64,000 nucleotides of DNA from PALSA-270 sp963770915 (GTDB taxonomy: Bacteria; Acidobacteriota; Terriglobia; Terriglobales; Acidobacteriaceae), in contig CAVYRG010000002.1 of assembly GCA_963770915.1 (NCBI GenBank), forward strand, positions 248,001 to 312,000, read 5' to 3'. Positions 15,605 to 24,613 of the stretch are shown in pieces. The translations under genes and the position numbers were made by a program. Numbering within the stretch: the stretch's first letter is position 1; each line of letters starts with the position of its first letter. Below the pieces are notes generated by a model. That model saw only the letters and a list, made by a program, of their open reading frames with translations. It was not told the origin of the DNA and did not search any database.

Positions 15605-16891
15605 CTACCCCTTGTAATTCAGCGCCTTCAGCCCCAGGAAGCGTGCGCCATCGCCCAACTCCTCTTCGATTCTTAGCAATTCGTTGTATTTGCAGATGCG
15701 GTCAGTGCGCGAGGCCGAGCCGGTCTTAATCTGGCCTACGCCGGTGGCCACCGCCAAGTCGGCGATGAACGTGTCTTCGGTTTCGCCCGAACGGTGCGAA
15801 ATGACCGAGGTATAGCCGTTGCGCCGCGCCAGATCGATCGCGTCCAGCGTTTCGCTCACCGTGCCGATCTGATTCACCTTGATGAGAATCGAGTTGCCCA
15901 CACCGCGGTCAATGCCTTCCTGCAGCCGCTTGACGTTGGTGACAAAGATATCGTCGCCTACCAGTTGGATTTTCCCGCCGAGTTGCTCGGTCAGGCTGCG
16001 CCAGCCGTCCCAGTCGTCCTCCGCGAGGCCGTCTTCGATGGAAACAATGGGATAGTCCCGCGCCCACTTCGCTAAGTAGATCACCATGTCTTCAGGGCTC
16101 TTCGCCGACTTGTCGGATTTCTTGAAGACATATTTGCCATCCTGAAAGAACTCGCTGGCGGCGGGATCGAGCGCAATGGCGACATCGTACCCGGGTTTGT
16201 AGCCGGCTTGCGTGATGGCTTCAAGGATCGCTTCGATGGCCTCAACATTCGACTTGAGCGAAGGAGCGAATCCGCCTTCGTCGCCGACCGAAGTGTTATA
16301 GCCGCGCTTCTTGAGCACGCCCTTCAGCGTATGAAACACTTCGACTCCCCAGCGCAAAGCTTCAGAGAACGACTCGGCGCCGACGGGCATGACCATGAAT
16401 TCCTGGAAGTCGACGTTGTTGTCGGCGTGCGCGCCACCGTTGAGGATGTTCATCATCGGCGTGGGGAGAACGTTGGCGCCCGCTCCGCCAAGATAGCGAT
16501 AGAGCGGCAGCCCGTAGCTGGCGGCGGCGGCGCGAGCCGCAGCCATCGACACCGCTAGAATCGCGTTCGCTCCGAGGCGGCTTTTATTTTCCGTGCCATC
16601 GAGTTCGATCATCTTTTCATCGAGACCACGCTGGTCGGCGGCATCCCAGTTGGCGAGAGCGTCGGCAATTTCGCCGTTGACGTTTTCGACCGCCTTGAGC
16701 ACGCCTTTGCCTTGGTAGCGTTGCTTATCGCCGTCGCGCAGTTCGACGGCTTCGTGTTCGCCGGTCGAGGCTCCGCTGGGAACGATGGCGCGGCCAACGG
16801 AACCGTCGACCAGCATGACTTGCGCTTCCACCGTGGGATTGCCGCGGGAATCCAACACCTCGCGGCCTTGAATTTCGGAAATATTGCTCAT
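15605..16891 (-). CDS. eno: Enolase
   Basis: 428 residues from the ATG at 16891, the standard length; this start has an AGAGAGGACT ribosome binding site and begins MSNISEIQGREVLDSRGNPT, the conserved enolase N-terminus. An upstream in-frame extension to 16996 is not conserved-looking. The enolase signature ILIKVNQIGTVSET, the catalytic loop LPTPMMNILNGGAHADNN, and metal ligands in IALDPAAS, SIEDGLAEDDW and LVGDDIFVTN are all present. It converts 2-phosphoglycerate to phosphoenolpyruvate. A TATAAT hexamer (minus strand, 17016-17021) and a GGCGTCG/CGACGCC inverted repeat (about 16951-16978) lie upstream. Confidence 0.96.
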   Translation of the reverse strand: MSNISEIQGREVLDSRGNPTVEAQVMLVDGSVGRAIVPSGASTGEHEAVELRDGDKQRYQGKGVLKAVENVNGEIADALANWDAADQRGLDEKMIELDGTENKSRLGANAILAVSMAAARAAAASYGLPLYRYLGGAGANVLPTPMMNILNGGAHADNNVDFQEFMVMPVGAESFSEALRWGVEVFHTLKGVLKKRGYNTSVGDEGGFAPSLKSNVEAIEAILEAITQAGYKPGYDVAIALDPAASEFFQDGKYVFKKSDKSAKSPEDMVIYLAKWARDYPIVSIEDGLAEDDWDGWRSLTEQLGGKIQLVGDDIFVTNVKRLQEGIDRGVGNSILIKVNQIGTVSETLDAIDLARRNGYTSVISHRSGETEDTFIADLAVATGVGQIKTGSASRTDRICKYNELLRIEEELGDGARFLGLKALNYKG

Positions 16892-17030
16892 AAGAGTCCT
16901 CTCTGTCTTGGATTCGGGGATTTCATGCCCGATCACGGTATTAAAAGAAAGGCGTCGTCCTGTCAGATAGCCGACGCCGGTATAGGTCTTGCCCATGCCT
17001 GGATTGAAACAGGTGATTATAAATCAATTG

Positions 17031-17849
17031 TTAAGAGCTGCTTTGCTGCGTGGCCGGCTTATGGGCGACGACCTGCAGGCGCATCATCTTCACGTGCACC
17101 GTGCCTTCGGCGTCAGCGGGACGATTAGCCAGGTAACAATCCGTTGCTGCCTGGAGAAATCGATCCCGCAGGTTTTCCGGAACCCGCGTGGTGTAAGGCA
17201 GCCAGGCGGTGCGCAGCCATCCGGTGAAAGCGGCGGCGCTGGCGTGGACCATGTCCCTCTCAATTAAATCGACCGAATCCGGCTGCAGGCCTGCGTTTTC
17301 GAGCCACCCGCGGTATTCGGGAATATCGTAGAGACCGTATGGTATCTCGCTTGAGTCGGCGGCTTGCCACTTGCGTTCGGCGAGGCAGGCTTCGAGTGCT
17401 CGCGCGACATCTTCACCATTTCCCTTGCCGCCCATCTGCAGCACGCAGCGGCCGCCGGGACGAAGGCTGCGTGCAATTCCTGCCAGCACGGGCTGGTGAT
17501 CGATCACCCAGTGAAGAACGGCATTCGAAAACACGGCGTCGAATTCAGCGTTGAACGGCAACGCGCTCGCGTCAGCACGCAGGAAGGAAAGATTGGGGAA
17601 TTTCTCCGGCGGAAAATGCTCGCGCGCAAATGCGACCATCTCCTCGGAACGGTCGATGCCCACGACGCGTCCGCCCGGAACCATCGCGGCCAGCGCAGCG
17701 GTATGGCGGCCATCGCCGCAGCCAAGGTCCAGCACGCTTTCGCCGGGCCGCAGAGCAAGCAAATCCATGAGTTCTTTCGCCCAACGTTCTTGCCCCTGGG
17801 AGTGAGAGGCGTAGTCGGCGGGATTCCATGGCATTGCGGCAATCGGCAT
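17031..17849 (-). CDS. Trans-aconitate 2-methyltransferase-like SAM methyltransferase
   Basis: 272 residues. Class I methyltransferase fold: SVLDLGCGDGRHTAALA (motif I), VVGIDRSEEMVAFAREH (motif II), FDAVFSNAVLHWVIDH and RSLRPGGRCVLQMGG. The N-terminal WNPADYASHSQGQERWAKELM and the C-terminal helical part (FTGWLRTAWLPYTTRVPENLRDRFL) resemble Tam. Substrate is not proven. An in-frame Met at codon 6 (MPWNPADY, 17834) is an equally likely start. The gene is divergent from the unknown secreted protein at 18.2 kb, across a region with two perfect inverted repeats. Confidence 0.78.
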   Translation of the reverse strand: MPIAAMPWNPADYASHSQGQERWAKELMDLLALRPGESVLDLGCGDGRHTAALAAMVPGGRVVGIDRSEEMVAFAREHFPPEKFPNLSFLRADASALPFNAEFDAVFSNAVLHWVIDHQPVLAGIARSLRPGGRCVLQMGGKGNGEDVARALEACLAERKWQAADSSEIPYGLYDIPEYRGWLENAGLQPDSVDLIERDMVHASAAAFTGWLRTAWLPYTTRVPENLRDRFLQAATDCYLANRPADAEGTVHVKMMRLQVVAHKPATQQSSS

Positions 17850-17960
17850 AGGTGCAGCACCTCGAGGCGATGACTATCTTTAAAGATGCCACAGACTTTC
17901 GCGGTTGGGAATGGGACGTTGATTATCACGCGGCGAGGGCAGGCGGATCCGCGAAGCCAA

Positions 17961-17978
17961 ATGTTCCTACAGGAACAT
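17961..17978. repeat. Perfect inverted repeat ATGTTCCT-AC-AGGAACAT
   Basis: Eight-base arms separated by two bases, in the 372-base region between the divergent methyltransferase gene and the secreted unknown. Compact palindromes of this size are typical operator half-site pairs. It sits 112 bases upstream of the methyltransferase start. Confidence 0.5.
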
Positions 17979-17981
17979 AGC

Positions 17982-18016
17982 GTCATCACAGAAGTGGCAG
18001 ACAATACTGTGATGAC
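17982..18016. repeat. Perfect 10-base inverted repeat GTCATCACAG/CTGTGATGAC
   Basis: Arms at 17982-17991 and 18007-18016 with a 15-base spacer. It begins 4 bases after the shorter palindrome. No T-run follows on either strand, so an intrinsic terminator is unlikely; an operator or an RNA hairpin is possible. Directly after it is a lysine-rich 17-codon ORF (ATG at 18013: MTPKAKKAKRKIAHSAW) that I do not call as a gene. The rest of 17850-18221 holds nothing else I can support. Confidence 0.5.
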
Positions 18017-18221
18017 ACCTAAAGCTAAAAAGGCAAAGCGTAAAATCGCGCATTCGGCCTGGTAAGATTAATTGGCCTGCGATGATGCCAAGGCTTCCAA
18101 ACCTTGTTGTATCGTTCTGTTCAATGTGCGTGCATCTCGGGTGGACTCGCAGCCGCCCACGGCAAAGTGAGGCGCCGGACTAGGAGGCATTAGCATTAGG
18201 AAGCCCGCACAATGGATCGTA

Positions 18222-18932
18222 GTGATAACGTTCCTCGTGACACCGTTAACGGTCTTCTCCGGTGCCGCGGGCTCTAAACGCGAATTGAGGTTAAGGCACT
18301 CGTCAGCGAAGGGCTGCCCAATTCGGGTTTCAGGGTATGTTTCCTTTACGGAAGACGACTCAAAGCCTGCACCCTTCAACTATAAACTGATTGCCTCGGC
18401 TCACAATATGACAAACAAAGTCATACTCCTTTTCGTTGTCTCCTTTGAGGCACAAGGCCCGCAGGGTCCCGCTTACAGCAGCACGTACCAAGGGGAACAC
18501 TTCTTTGACGCTGACGGATTCGAGCCCGCTACCACAGAGAATGTGCAAACGCCCCCGTTTGTCGTGGGGCAAACAGTTGTCGATGGTCGTCCCGTGTTGG
18601 AGGGCCCATTCAGACCGCGCGCGGCTGTGCGCGTGCGATTTGTGGAGTTTGCTGACGGGTCTGTCTGGGGTGACCTCGACGCCGCGAAAGAAACTCTAAG
18701 TGCAAGGCAAGCCACGGTGCACGAACTTGAGAGCCTCCAACGCCTGTATTCCGCTTCAACGAAACAGGAGTTTCTTTCTGAGTTCTCCAAGCCCAGCCTC
18801 TACCTGAGCATTGCTGCGCTTCAGGAAGACTGCGAAAGGAAAGTCAGCAGCCCAAACTGCGCCTGGAATGGCGTGCAGCGCATGCTCGACGCTGCCAAGC
18901 GCCACAGCGTGGCGAGGACCTTACGTCCGTAG
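18222..18932 (+). CDS. Unknown secreted protein
   Basis: 236 residues from a GTG start; I do not recognise a family. The open frame extends upstream through RKPAQWIVVITFLVTPL, which together with TVFSGAAGS looks like a complete signal peptide, so the true start may be nearer 18189-18195, just after a TAGGAGG sequence, where the only candidates are ATT codons. The mature part is soluble, with a beta-rich first half (PIRVSGYVSF, KVILLFVVSFEAQGP) and a helical last third (SARQATVHELESLQRLYSAS). Two Cys near the C-terminus (DCERKVSSPNCAW) may form a disulfide. It stands alone. Confidence 0.5.
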   Translation: MITFLVTPLTVFSGAAGSKRELRLRHSSAKGCPIRVSGYVSFTEDDSKPAPFNYKLIASAHNMTNKVILLFVVSFEAQGPQGPAYSSTYQGEHFFDADGFEPATTENVQTPPFVVGQTVVDGRPVLEGPFRPRAAVRVRFVEFADGSVWGDLDAAKETLSARQATVHELESLQRLYSASTKQEFLSEFSKPSLYLSIAALQEDCERKVSSPNCAWNGVQRMLDAAKRHSVARTLRP

Positions 18933-19084
18933 CCCAAACGGCGGGGCGCTGGCCCTCGGTAGGGCGAATGCGTTGTCAAGCGCGCAAGTTCTCCTGCATG
19001 GGCCTTAGCCCGCCGCCTGACGCCCTAGATCCTCGAAATCTCCCGGAAATCACTTGAGAGAACATTCCATAGAGGAACGCCGTG

Positions 19085-21334
19085 CTACGCCAGCGCTGCC
19101 AGTTCATCCTCGCTGAGCAGAGGCAACTCGATCCAGCCCTCCACGGGCAGCGCGTCGACGGGCAGGCCGTTCTGCCACAGGCTGAAGCGCAGCTGCAGTT
19201 TGCTGGCAGGGGTAAGAGCTTTGCTGCTAGACACCGTACTTGGCGCCGGGCCGGCCAGCCAACTCAGCGGCAATTTGAATTCAAAATTGCGCTTGAGGGC
19301 GACGGCCACGCCATCGATGGGATGATCCGAGGAAGCCAAGGTTTTTTTCTCATCGCCCGTCGTCACCCCCCAACTGCGGACCTTCATGACTTGGATGGCT
19401 GCGTTCAGACGCAGCGCCTGGCGGGGGTGCTGCGCATCGCCGGCCGACGATTCAAGATTGATCACCAGATCGAAATCGGTGTCCGGGACCTTGCCCACAA
19501 AATCGAGCCGTCCATAAACGTTCTCGGCGTCGATTCCGGCGTAAACCGAATCGAGCAAAAAGCTCTTGCCATGCATCGAGCCGGAGCGGCGATCGGCGGT
19601 ATAAACCGCGGCGCCCATCCACTCGAAGTAGCGCACCATGTCAGCGCTCACTTCGGGATGAATGTAGGCGGTCTGGGGAACGAAGGACGGCCGACCGGCG
19701 CCGCCGATCAGCGGCTGCGCCAGATAGTCCGGCGGATTGGCGCCCAGCGCCTGATATACGTTCGACAGATGCTTGCGGTAGAGTTCATCGAACTCACGGT
19801 CGTTGGCGGAGTGATGCTCCGGCCCGTACCACCAGTTCCAGTCACTGCCTTCGGCAATGAGGATCTCTTCGAATGCCAGTTTGCGCTGCGGTTGGCTGGC
19901 GCGGGCTGAATTTTGGGTGTAGAACTCGCGGGCGCGATAGAGGTAGTCCCAGGCGCGGTTGTCTTCATGAGCGCCGATCCACACGTTGAAATTGGCATCG
20001 ATCCAGGAGCCGGGCACAAGCGAGGAAAACGTCGGGGGGTCCTTGTGCCGCGCGACAGCCTCTGAAACGGTGACCGCTTCAATGCCGGGCTCGCTCTGCA
20101 GCGCGGCGTAGAAGCGGCGCAGGAACTCACGCCCCGACTTGGGATAGTATTCCCAGGCGTTTTCGCCGTCGAGGATGATGGGCATCATGGCGTCGCGGCC
20201 CTTGTCAAGAACCGGCTTCGCGGCATCTTTAATGTTGTTGATTAGGTGGCTCGCCGCTTCTTGCGGAGGCATTCCGGAATAGACAAAGCCGATCAGGTCC
20301 GAGATGGTGTGGTCGCGGAAGATCATGTGCATCTCGGTTTGCCCGTGTTCGAAACGGTGGACGGTGTAGAGTTTCTCGGCGAGATCGGCGGGGAGGCGGC
20401 CGTTGCCGTCACGGCCAAACAAGACACCCAAACTGCGGCCGAGCACGCCCTCGTCGGTGGCCATCCATTTCACCCCCACGCTCTGCGCGATGCCAAGAAC
20501 TTCCTCCGAAACGCTGCCTTCCGAAGGCCAAACGCCCTTGGGCCGCATGCCGAAGACCTGTTGGTGCAGGTCGAGCCCGCGCTGCAACTGTTCGCGAGCG
20601 TCCTCGGGATGGCGAAAACGGTTCTGCGGCAAGGGCAAACCCGGGCTGGAGGCCGCGCCCATGTTGGTGTCGCAGACCAGAGGAAGAATCGGGTGGTAGA
20701 AGGGCGAAGTGGAGATTTCGATTTCTCCTTTCCGCGCTGCGTCGGCGTGCGCGGGAAGAACCTTGCCCAGGAGTTCGCGTTCGCGCTGCACGACAAATCG
20801 CTGATCTTCCAGCGAGTAGCTGTGGCCCTTCTTGACCAGCGCAGCCACGTCCGGCTCGTCGAGAAAAAACTCATCAAACCAGGCGATTTGCGAGAGCACC
20901 TGCAGGTCGGTGAAATCCTGCGGCTGGAAATATTTTTCCGCGCGCTCGGGAGACTCCCCGGCGCCGCGAAACCGCTCCCACAGCTCCTGATATCGCGGAT
21001 AGCGCCCGATCATGTTCACCGGATTGGCCTGGAACAGATATTGCAGCGCGAAGCGGCGCTGCTCCGGGCTGAGGTCTCGGGCGGGAGTCGAAACGACCTG
21101 CAGGAAAGGTTCGCGCGCGGTTCCGGCCACGTAGTCCTGGATCTGATGGATGAGAGAAGGCACCAGGTTGAAAGTCTGGTGCACCTTGGGAAACTCGTCC
21201 AGCAGTTTGACCATGCCGTAATAATCTTTGAGGGCATGGAGTCGCACCCAGGGAAGGCGGTATTCGCCGGTCACCAGATCTTTGTAGAAGGGCTGGTGCT
21301 GGTGCCACAGGACGACTACGCGGAGCACTGGCAT
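19085..21334 (-). CDS. Glycoside hydrolase family 57 protein
   Basis: 749 residues. GH57 conserved regions are visible: HQHQP at 11-15, the nucleophile region GVWPSEGSVSEE (Glu272), and the acid region PIILDGENAWEYYP (Asp389). The C-terminal third (from about 530) is a beta-rich extension of the kind seen in GH57 amylopullulanase-like proteins. There is no signal peptide, so it acts in the cytoplasm, probably on glycogen or maltodextrins. It is divergent from the branching-enzyme gene (144-base gap), which supports a role in storage-glucan metabolism. The exact specificity (alpha-amylase, glucanotransferase or branching) is not determined. Confidence 0.88.
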   Translation of the reverse strand: MPVLRVVVLWHQHQPFYKDLVTGEYRLPWVRLHALKDYYGMVKLLDEFPKVHQTFNLVPSLIHQIQDYVAGTAREPFLQVVSTPARDLSPEQRRFALQYLFQANPVNMIGRYPRYQELWERFRGAGESPERAEKYFQPQDFTDLQVLSQIAWFDEFFLDEPDVAALVKKGHSYSLEDQRFVVQRERELLGKVLPAHADAARKGEIEISTSPFYHPILPLVCDTNMGAASSPGLPLPQNRFRHPEDAREQLQRGLDLHQQVFGMRPKGVWPSEGSVSEEVLGIAQSVGVKWMATDEGVLGRSLGVLFGRDGNGRLPADLAEKLYTVHRFEHGQTEMHMIFRDHTISDLIGFVYSGMPPQEAASHLINNIKDAAKPVLDKGRDAMMPIILDGENAWEYYPKSGREFLRRFYAALQSEPGIEAVTVSEAVARHKDPPTFSSLVPGSWIDANFNVWIGAHEDNRAWDYLYRAREFYTQNSARASQPQRKLAFEEILIAEGSDWNWWYGPEHHSANDREFDELYRKHLSNVYQALGANPPDYLAQPLIGGAGRPSFVPQTAYIHPEVSADMVRYFEWMGAAVYTADRRSGSMHGKSFLLDSVYAGIDAENVYGRLDFVGKVPDTDFDLVINLESSAGDAQHPRQALRLNAAIQVMKVRSWGVTTGDEKKTLASSDHPIDGVAVALKRNFEFKLPLSWLAGPAPSTVSSSKALTPASKLQLRFSLWQNGLPVDALPVEGWIELPLLSEDELAALA

Positions 21335-21478
21335 CGAAAGGAATCCCTGGAAGAGGCTTAGAGTGGGGCAACCACGCAGTTTAGCATGCGCGTCTGTGGG
21401 TTATTTTGGTGACCGTGATGGCGTGCCCGGGACCACGGAAATCACCAGAAATCGAGCGGTTCCGAGTACACTGAAAGA

Positions 21479-23441
21479 GTGGATTTCGAGCTTACCGAGA
21501 AGATGAACAGCAAAACCTCATCGAGCGTGGTCAACGCGCCTCAATACGACGTCAGTTCGATCACTGATCAGGATGCCTACCTTTTCAACGAAGGCAACCA
21601 CTACCGGATGTATGACAAACTGGGCGCGCACCTTGCCACCCGCGAAGGCGCGCCAGGAGTGTGTTTCAGCGTGTGGGCGCCGAACGCACGCGAGGTTTCC
21701 GTCGCCGGCGATTTCAACGACTGGGATTTGCAGAGCCACCCTCTGAGGGCACGAGGCAGCTCAGGGATTTGGGAAGGGTTCATTCCCGGAGTGGGCAAGG
21801 GCACGCTTTACAAGTTTCACATTCACTCCCATCATCGGGGCTTTGTGGCCGACAAGGCTGACCCGTTTGGAGTCTTCCACGAGAAGCCTCCGCAGACCGC
21901 CTCAGTGGTGTGGGACCTGGACTACAACTGGGCCGACGGAGAGTGGATGCGCCGGCGCGCTCACAGAGAACTGCTGCATGCGCCGATGTCGGTTTACGAA
22001 GTGCACATCGGCTCCTGGATGCGGGTGCCGGAAGAGGACAACCGGCCGCTCTCCTATCGCGAGCTTGCGACCAAGCTCGCAGACTACGTTCTCCAGCATG
22101 AAATTCACCCACGTGGAATTTCTGCCGGTGATGGAGCATCCCTTCTACGCCTCGTGGGGATATCAGACCACCGGCTACTTCGCGCCCACCTCGCGCTACG
22201 GCACGCCGCAGGATTTCATGTATCTGGTGGACTATCTCCACCAGCGCGGCATCGGCGTGATTCTGGATTGGGTGCCGTCGCACTTCCCTTCCGACGGGCA
22301 CGGGTTGGCGTATTTCGATGGCACGCACCTGTTTGAGCACGCCGATTGGCGAAAGGGATTCCATCCCGACTGGAACACCTACATCTTCAACTACGGACGG
22401 AATGAAGTGCGCAGCTTTCTGCTTTCGAGCGCGCTGTTTTGGCTGGACAAGTATCACGCCGACGGCATTCGCGTGGACGCGGTGGCGTCGATGCTCTACT
22501 TGGATTACTCGCGCCGCGAAGGCGAATGGATTCCCAATCAATACGGCGGACGCGAAAATCTGGAGGCAATTGATCTTCTCCGCCAGTTCAACACCATGGC
22601 CTACAAAGAGTACCCTGGCATCGTGACCGTGGCAGAGGAGTCCACAGCGTGGCCCATGGTTTCGCGGCCAACGTATGTCGGCGGGCTGGGTTTTGGGTTC
22701 AAGTGGGATATGGGCTGGATGCACGACACGCTGGAATATATGTCGCAGGATCCCATCCACCGCAAGTTTCATCACAACCAGCTCACTTTCCGCATGCTCT
22801 ATGGCTTCACGGAAAATTTCGTGCTGCCGCTGTCGCATGACGAGGTTGTCCACGGCAAGGGTTCGATCATCGGCAAAATGCCGGGCGACGAATGGCAGCG
22901 CTTCGCCAACTTACGGCTGCTCTATGGCTATATGTTTGCCCAGGCGGGAAAGAAACTGCTGTTCATGGGCGACGAATTCGGCCAGGTGCGCGAGTGGGGG
23001 CACGACAACAGCCTGGAATGGCACGTGCTGCAGTATCCGATTCACCATGGCGTGCAGTTGTGGGTCGAACAGTTGAACCGCGTTTATCGCGAGCATCCGG
23101 CGCTGCATGAGTTGGATTGCGATCCGGCCGGCTTCGAGTGGGTGGATGCCAACGACAGCGAAACCAGCGTGCTGTCTTTCCTTCGCAGAGGCAAATCGGA
23201 GCGCGAGGTGGTGCTGGTGGTGTGCAACTTCACTCCCGTGCCGCGGCTGAAGTATCGTCTCGGCGTGCCTTTGGGCGGATGGTGGCGCGAGCTTCTGAAC
23301 AGCGATTCCACCCACTATGTCGGCAGCGGCATGGGCAACGGCGGAGGAGCCATGGCGGAAAACAAACCTTCCCACGGAAGGCCGTTTTCGTTGAATCTGC
23401 TGCTCCCGCCGCTGTCGGTGCTTTTCTTCAAGCCGGAGTAG
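21479..23441 (+). pseudogene. glgB: 1,4-alpha-glucan branching enzyme, interrupted by a +1 frameshift
   Basis: Two overlapping frames together make one GlgB. The first (from GTG 21479) carries the CBM48 domain (VCFSVWAPNAREVSVAGDFNDW) and the start of the GH13 barrel (SVYEVHIGSWMR, RELATKLADYVLQ). The second continues from ATG 22098 (MKFTHVEFLPVMEHP) with the catalytic Asp in DGIRVDAVASM (codon 22476), the Glu of VTVAEEST and LPLSHDEVVHG. Dropping the C at 22097 joins them exactly as in intact GlgB (LADYVLQ-MKFTHVEF). Without it, frame one runs on as non-homologous sequence to 22336. No slippery site or Shine-Dalgarno is seen. It is either a true pseudogene, two polypeptides, or a sequencing error. 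Confidence 0.85.
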
Positions 23442-23482
23442 GCGCAACCGGGATCGCGAAGTAGTGAGCGATAGAGGACAGC

Positions 23483-23620
23483 TTAGCGCTTGGTTTCCGG
23501 CTTTACAGAGTCGAAAAAGCCGCGCTCTCTAAGGAGTTCAACGATTGTCTTGTTGGGCTCGTTGGCTGGCTGAATAAGGCTTTGGGAATTTGCTCGGCTG
23601 GTGTTTTCTTCTCGTTGCAT
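23483..23620 (-). CDS. Small unknown protein (45 aa)
   Basis: ATG at 23620 is preceded by a very strong ribosome binding site, GGGGAGGGGAAATC, which decides this start over the longer frame. The 45 residues are hydrophilic, begin MQREENTSRANSQSL and end with TIVELLRERGFFDSVKPETKR, which could form a short amphipathic helix. No membrane segment or signal. I do not recognise it. It lies between glgB (convergent) and the ICMT-like gene (244 bases upstream, same strand). The 23621-23864 gap holds nothing else I can support. Confidence 0.5.
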   Translation of the reverse strand: MQREENTSRANSQSLIQPANEPNKTIVELLRERGFFDSVKPETKR

Positions 23621-23864
23621 GATTTCCCCTCCCCTTTGAGCTGTTAGATTGCACATTGGTTTCCATTGCGGGCTGTGGAAGGCCGAGGGATGGTATCTAA
23701 CCAACTTAAAATCAGCCAGATAGAGGTATCAAAACAGGGCAGGCTTGCACCCGTCAGGAATGCCACACAATGTGCAAGAAATTTCTCTTATTTGACAGGA
23801 AAGTTCCGTAGTAAGGCAAAGCTGACCAAACCGTGGCTGGCCTGAAATCGCCCACTTCAATGGT

Positions 23865-24506
23865 CTATGGCAGCGTGAACCAATGCGGCCACCAGGGGGC
23901 GCTGCGCAGGTAGAGCACGGAAAAGATCAGAATCGGCATGCACGAGGCGGTCAGCAGGCGTTTGGCTTCGGCGCGCAGGGCGTGCAGGCGAACTTCGACG
24001 GTGGGAGCGGCCTGGTACAGCGAGGGGCGCGGAATCAAGCGCGGGGCGCGGAGTTTGTATTGCCGGTACGCCTCGCCGAAAATGTCCTCCAGAACCGCTT
24101 CTTCCGCGGGCACAACCCATCGGCTATAAACCGCACCGGCAACCAGCGCCAGCACAACAAGAGAAGCGCTCTTAAGAAAAAAAGCCGCCGACAAAGCGAA
24201 GCAAAAACTGCCCACGTAGAGGGGATTGCGGGTGATGGAGTAGGGCCCGCTGGTCTGCAAAATCTGATCCTTCACGCCGCCCACATAGAGCGTAGACCAG
24301 ATGCGAATCCCCACATAGGCCACGAAAAAAAACCATCCCACGTAGTCGAGGAACAGGGCCAGCGGAGAGGGTTCTATGACCCAGGGCTTGCTGAAAATGA
24401 CCGCCAGGGCGGCCGGAGCGAGAAAACCAACCCCAATCCAACTGCGGTGAGTGAAAATCCAGGAATCAGTTACGCTTTTGGTCGCGCGCACTGCAGACGA
24501 ACTCAT
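23865..24506 (-). CDS. Isoprenylcysteine carboxyl methyltransferase-like membrane protein
   Basis: 213 residues with four to five membrane helices. The ICMT/PEMT SAM-binding pattern is clear: GPYSITRNPLYVGSF followed by a helix, then the second part PAEEAVLEDIFGEAYRQY and RAPRLIPRP. Bacterial members methylate unknown lipids or small molecules; no substrate can be assigned. The C-terminus has an additional helix (LLTASCMPILIFSVLYL). It is divergent from lptFG with a 107-base gap. Confidence 0.8.
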   Translation of the reverse strand: MSSSAVRATKSVTDSWIFTHRSWIGVGFLAPAALAVIFSKPWVIEPSPLALFLDYVGWFFFVAYVGIRIWSTLYVGGVKDQILQTSGPYSITRNPLYVGSFCFALSAAFFLKSASLVVLALVAGAVYSRWVVPAEEAVLEDIFGEAYRQYKLRAPRLIPRPSLYQAAPTVEVRLHALRAEAKRLLTASCMPILIFSVLYLRSAPWWPHWFTLP

Positions 24507-24613
24507 CGTGGAAGACGCCCCTCATGTCGCCTAAGATGCGCCATCGCGGCAACTCCTGCCTATGGAAGCTAAACCTTTGTCATAATAACGGTTAGCCCAG
24601 AGCCGACCAAGCC

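Noticed and set aside
18013..18066. 17-codon lysine-rich ORF (MTPKAKKAKRKIAHSAW)
   Set aside because: It begins inside an inverted-repeat arm and is too short to judge; no ribosome binding site is visible.
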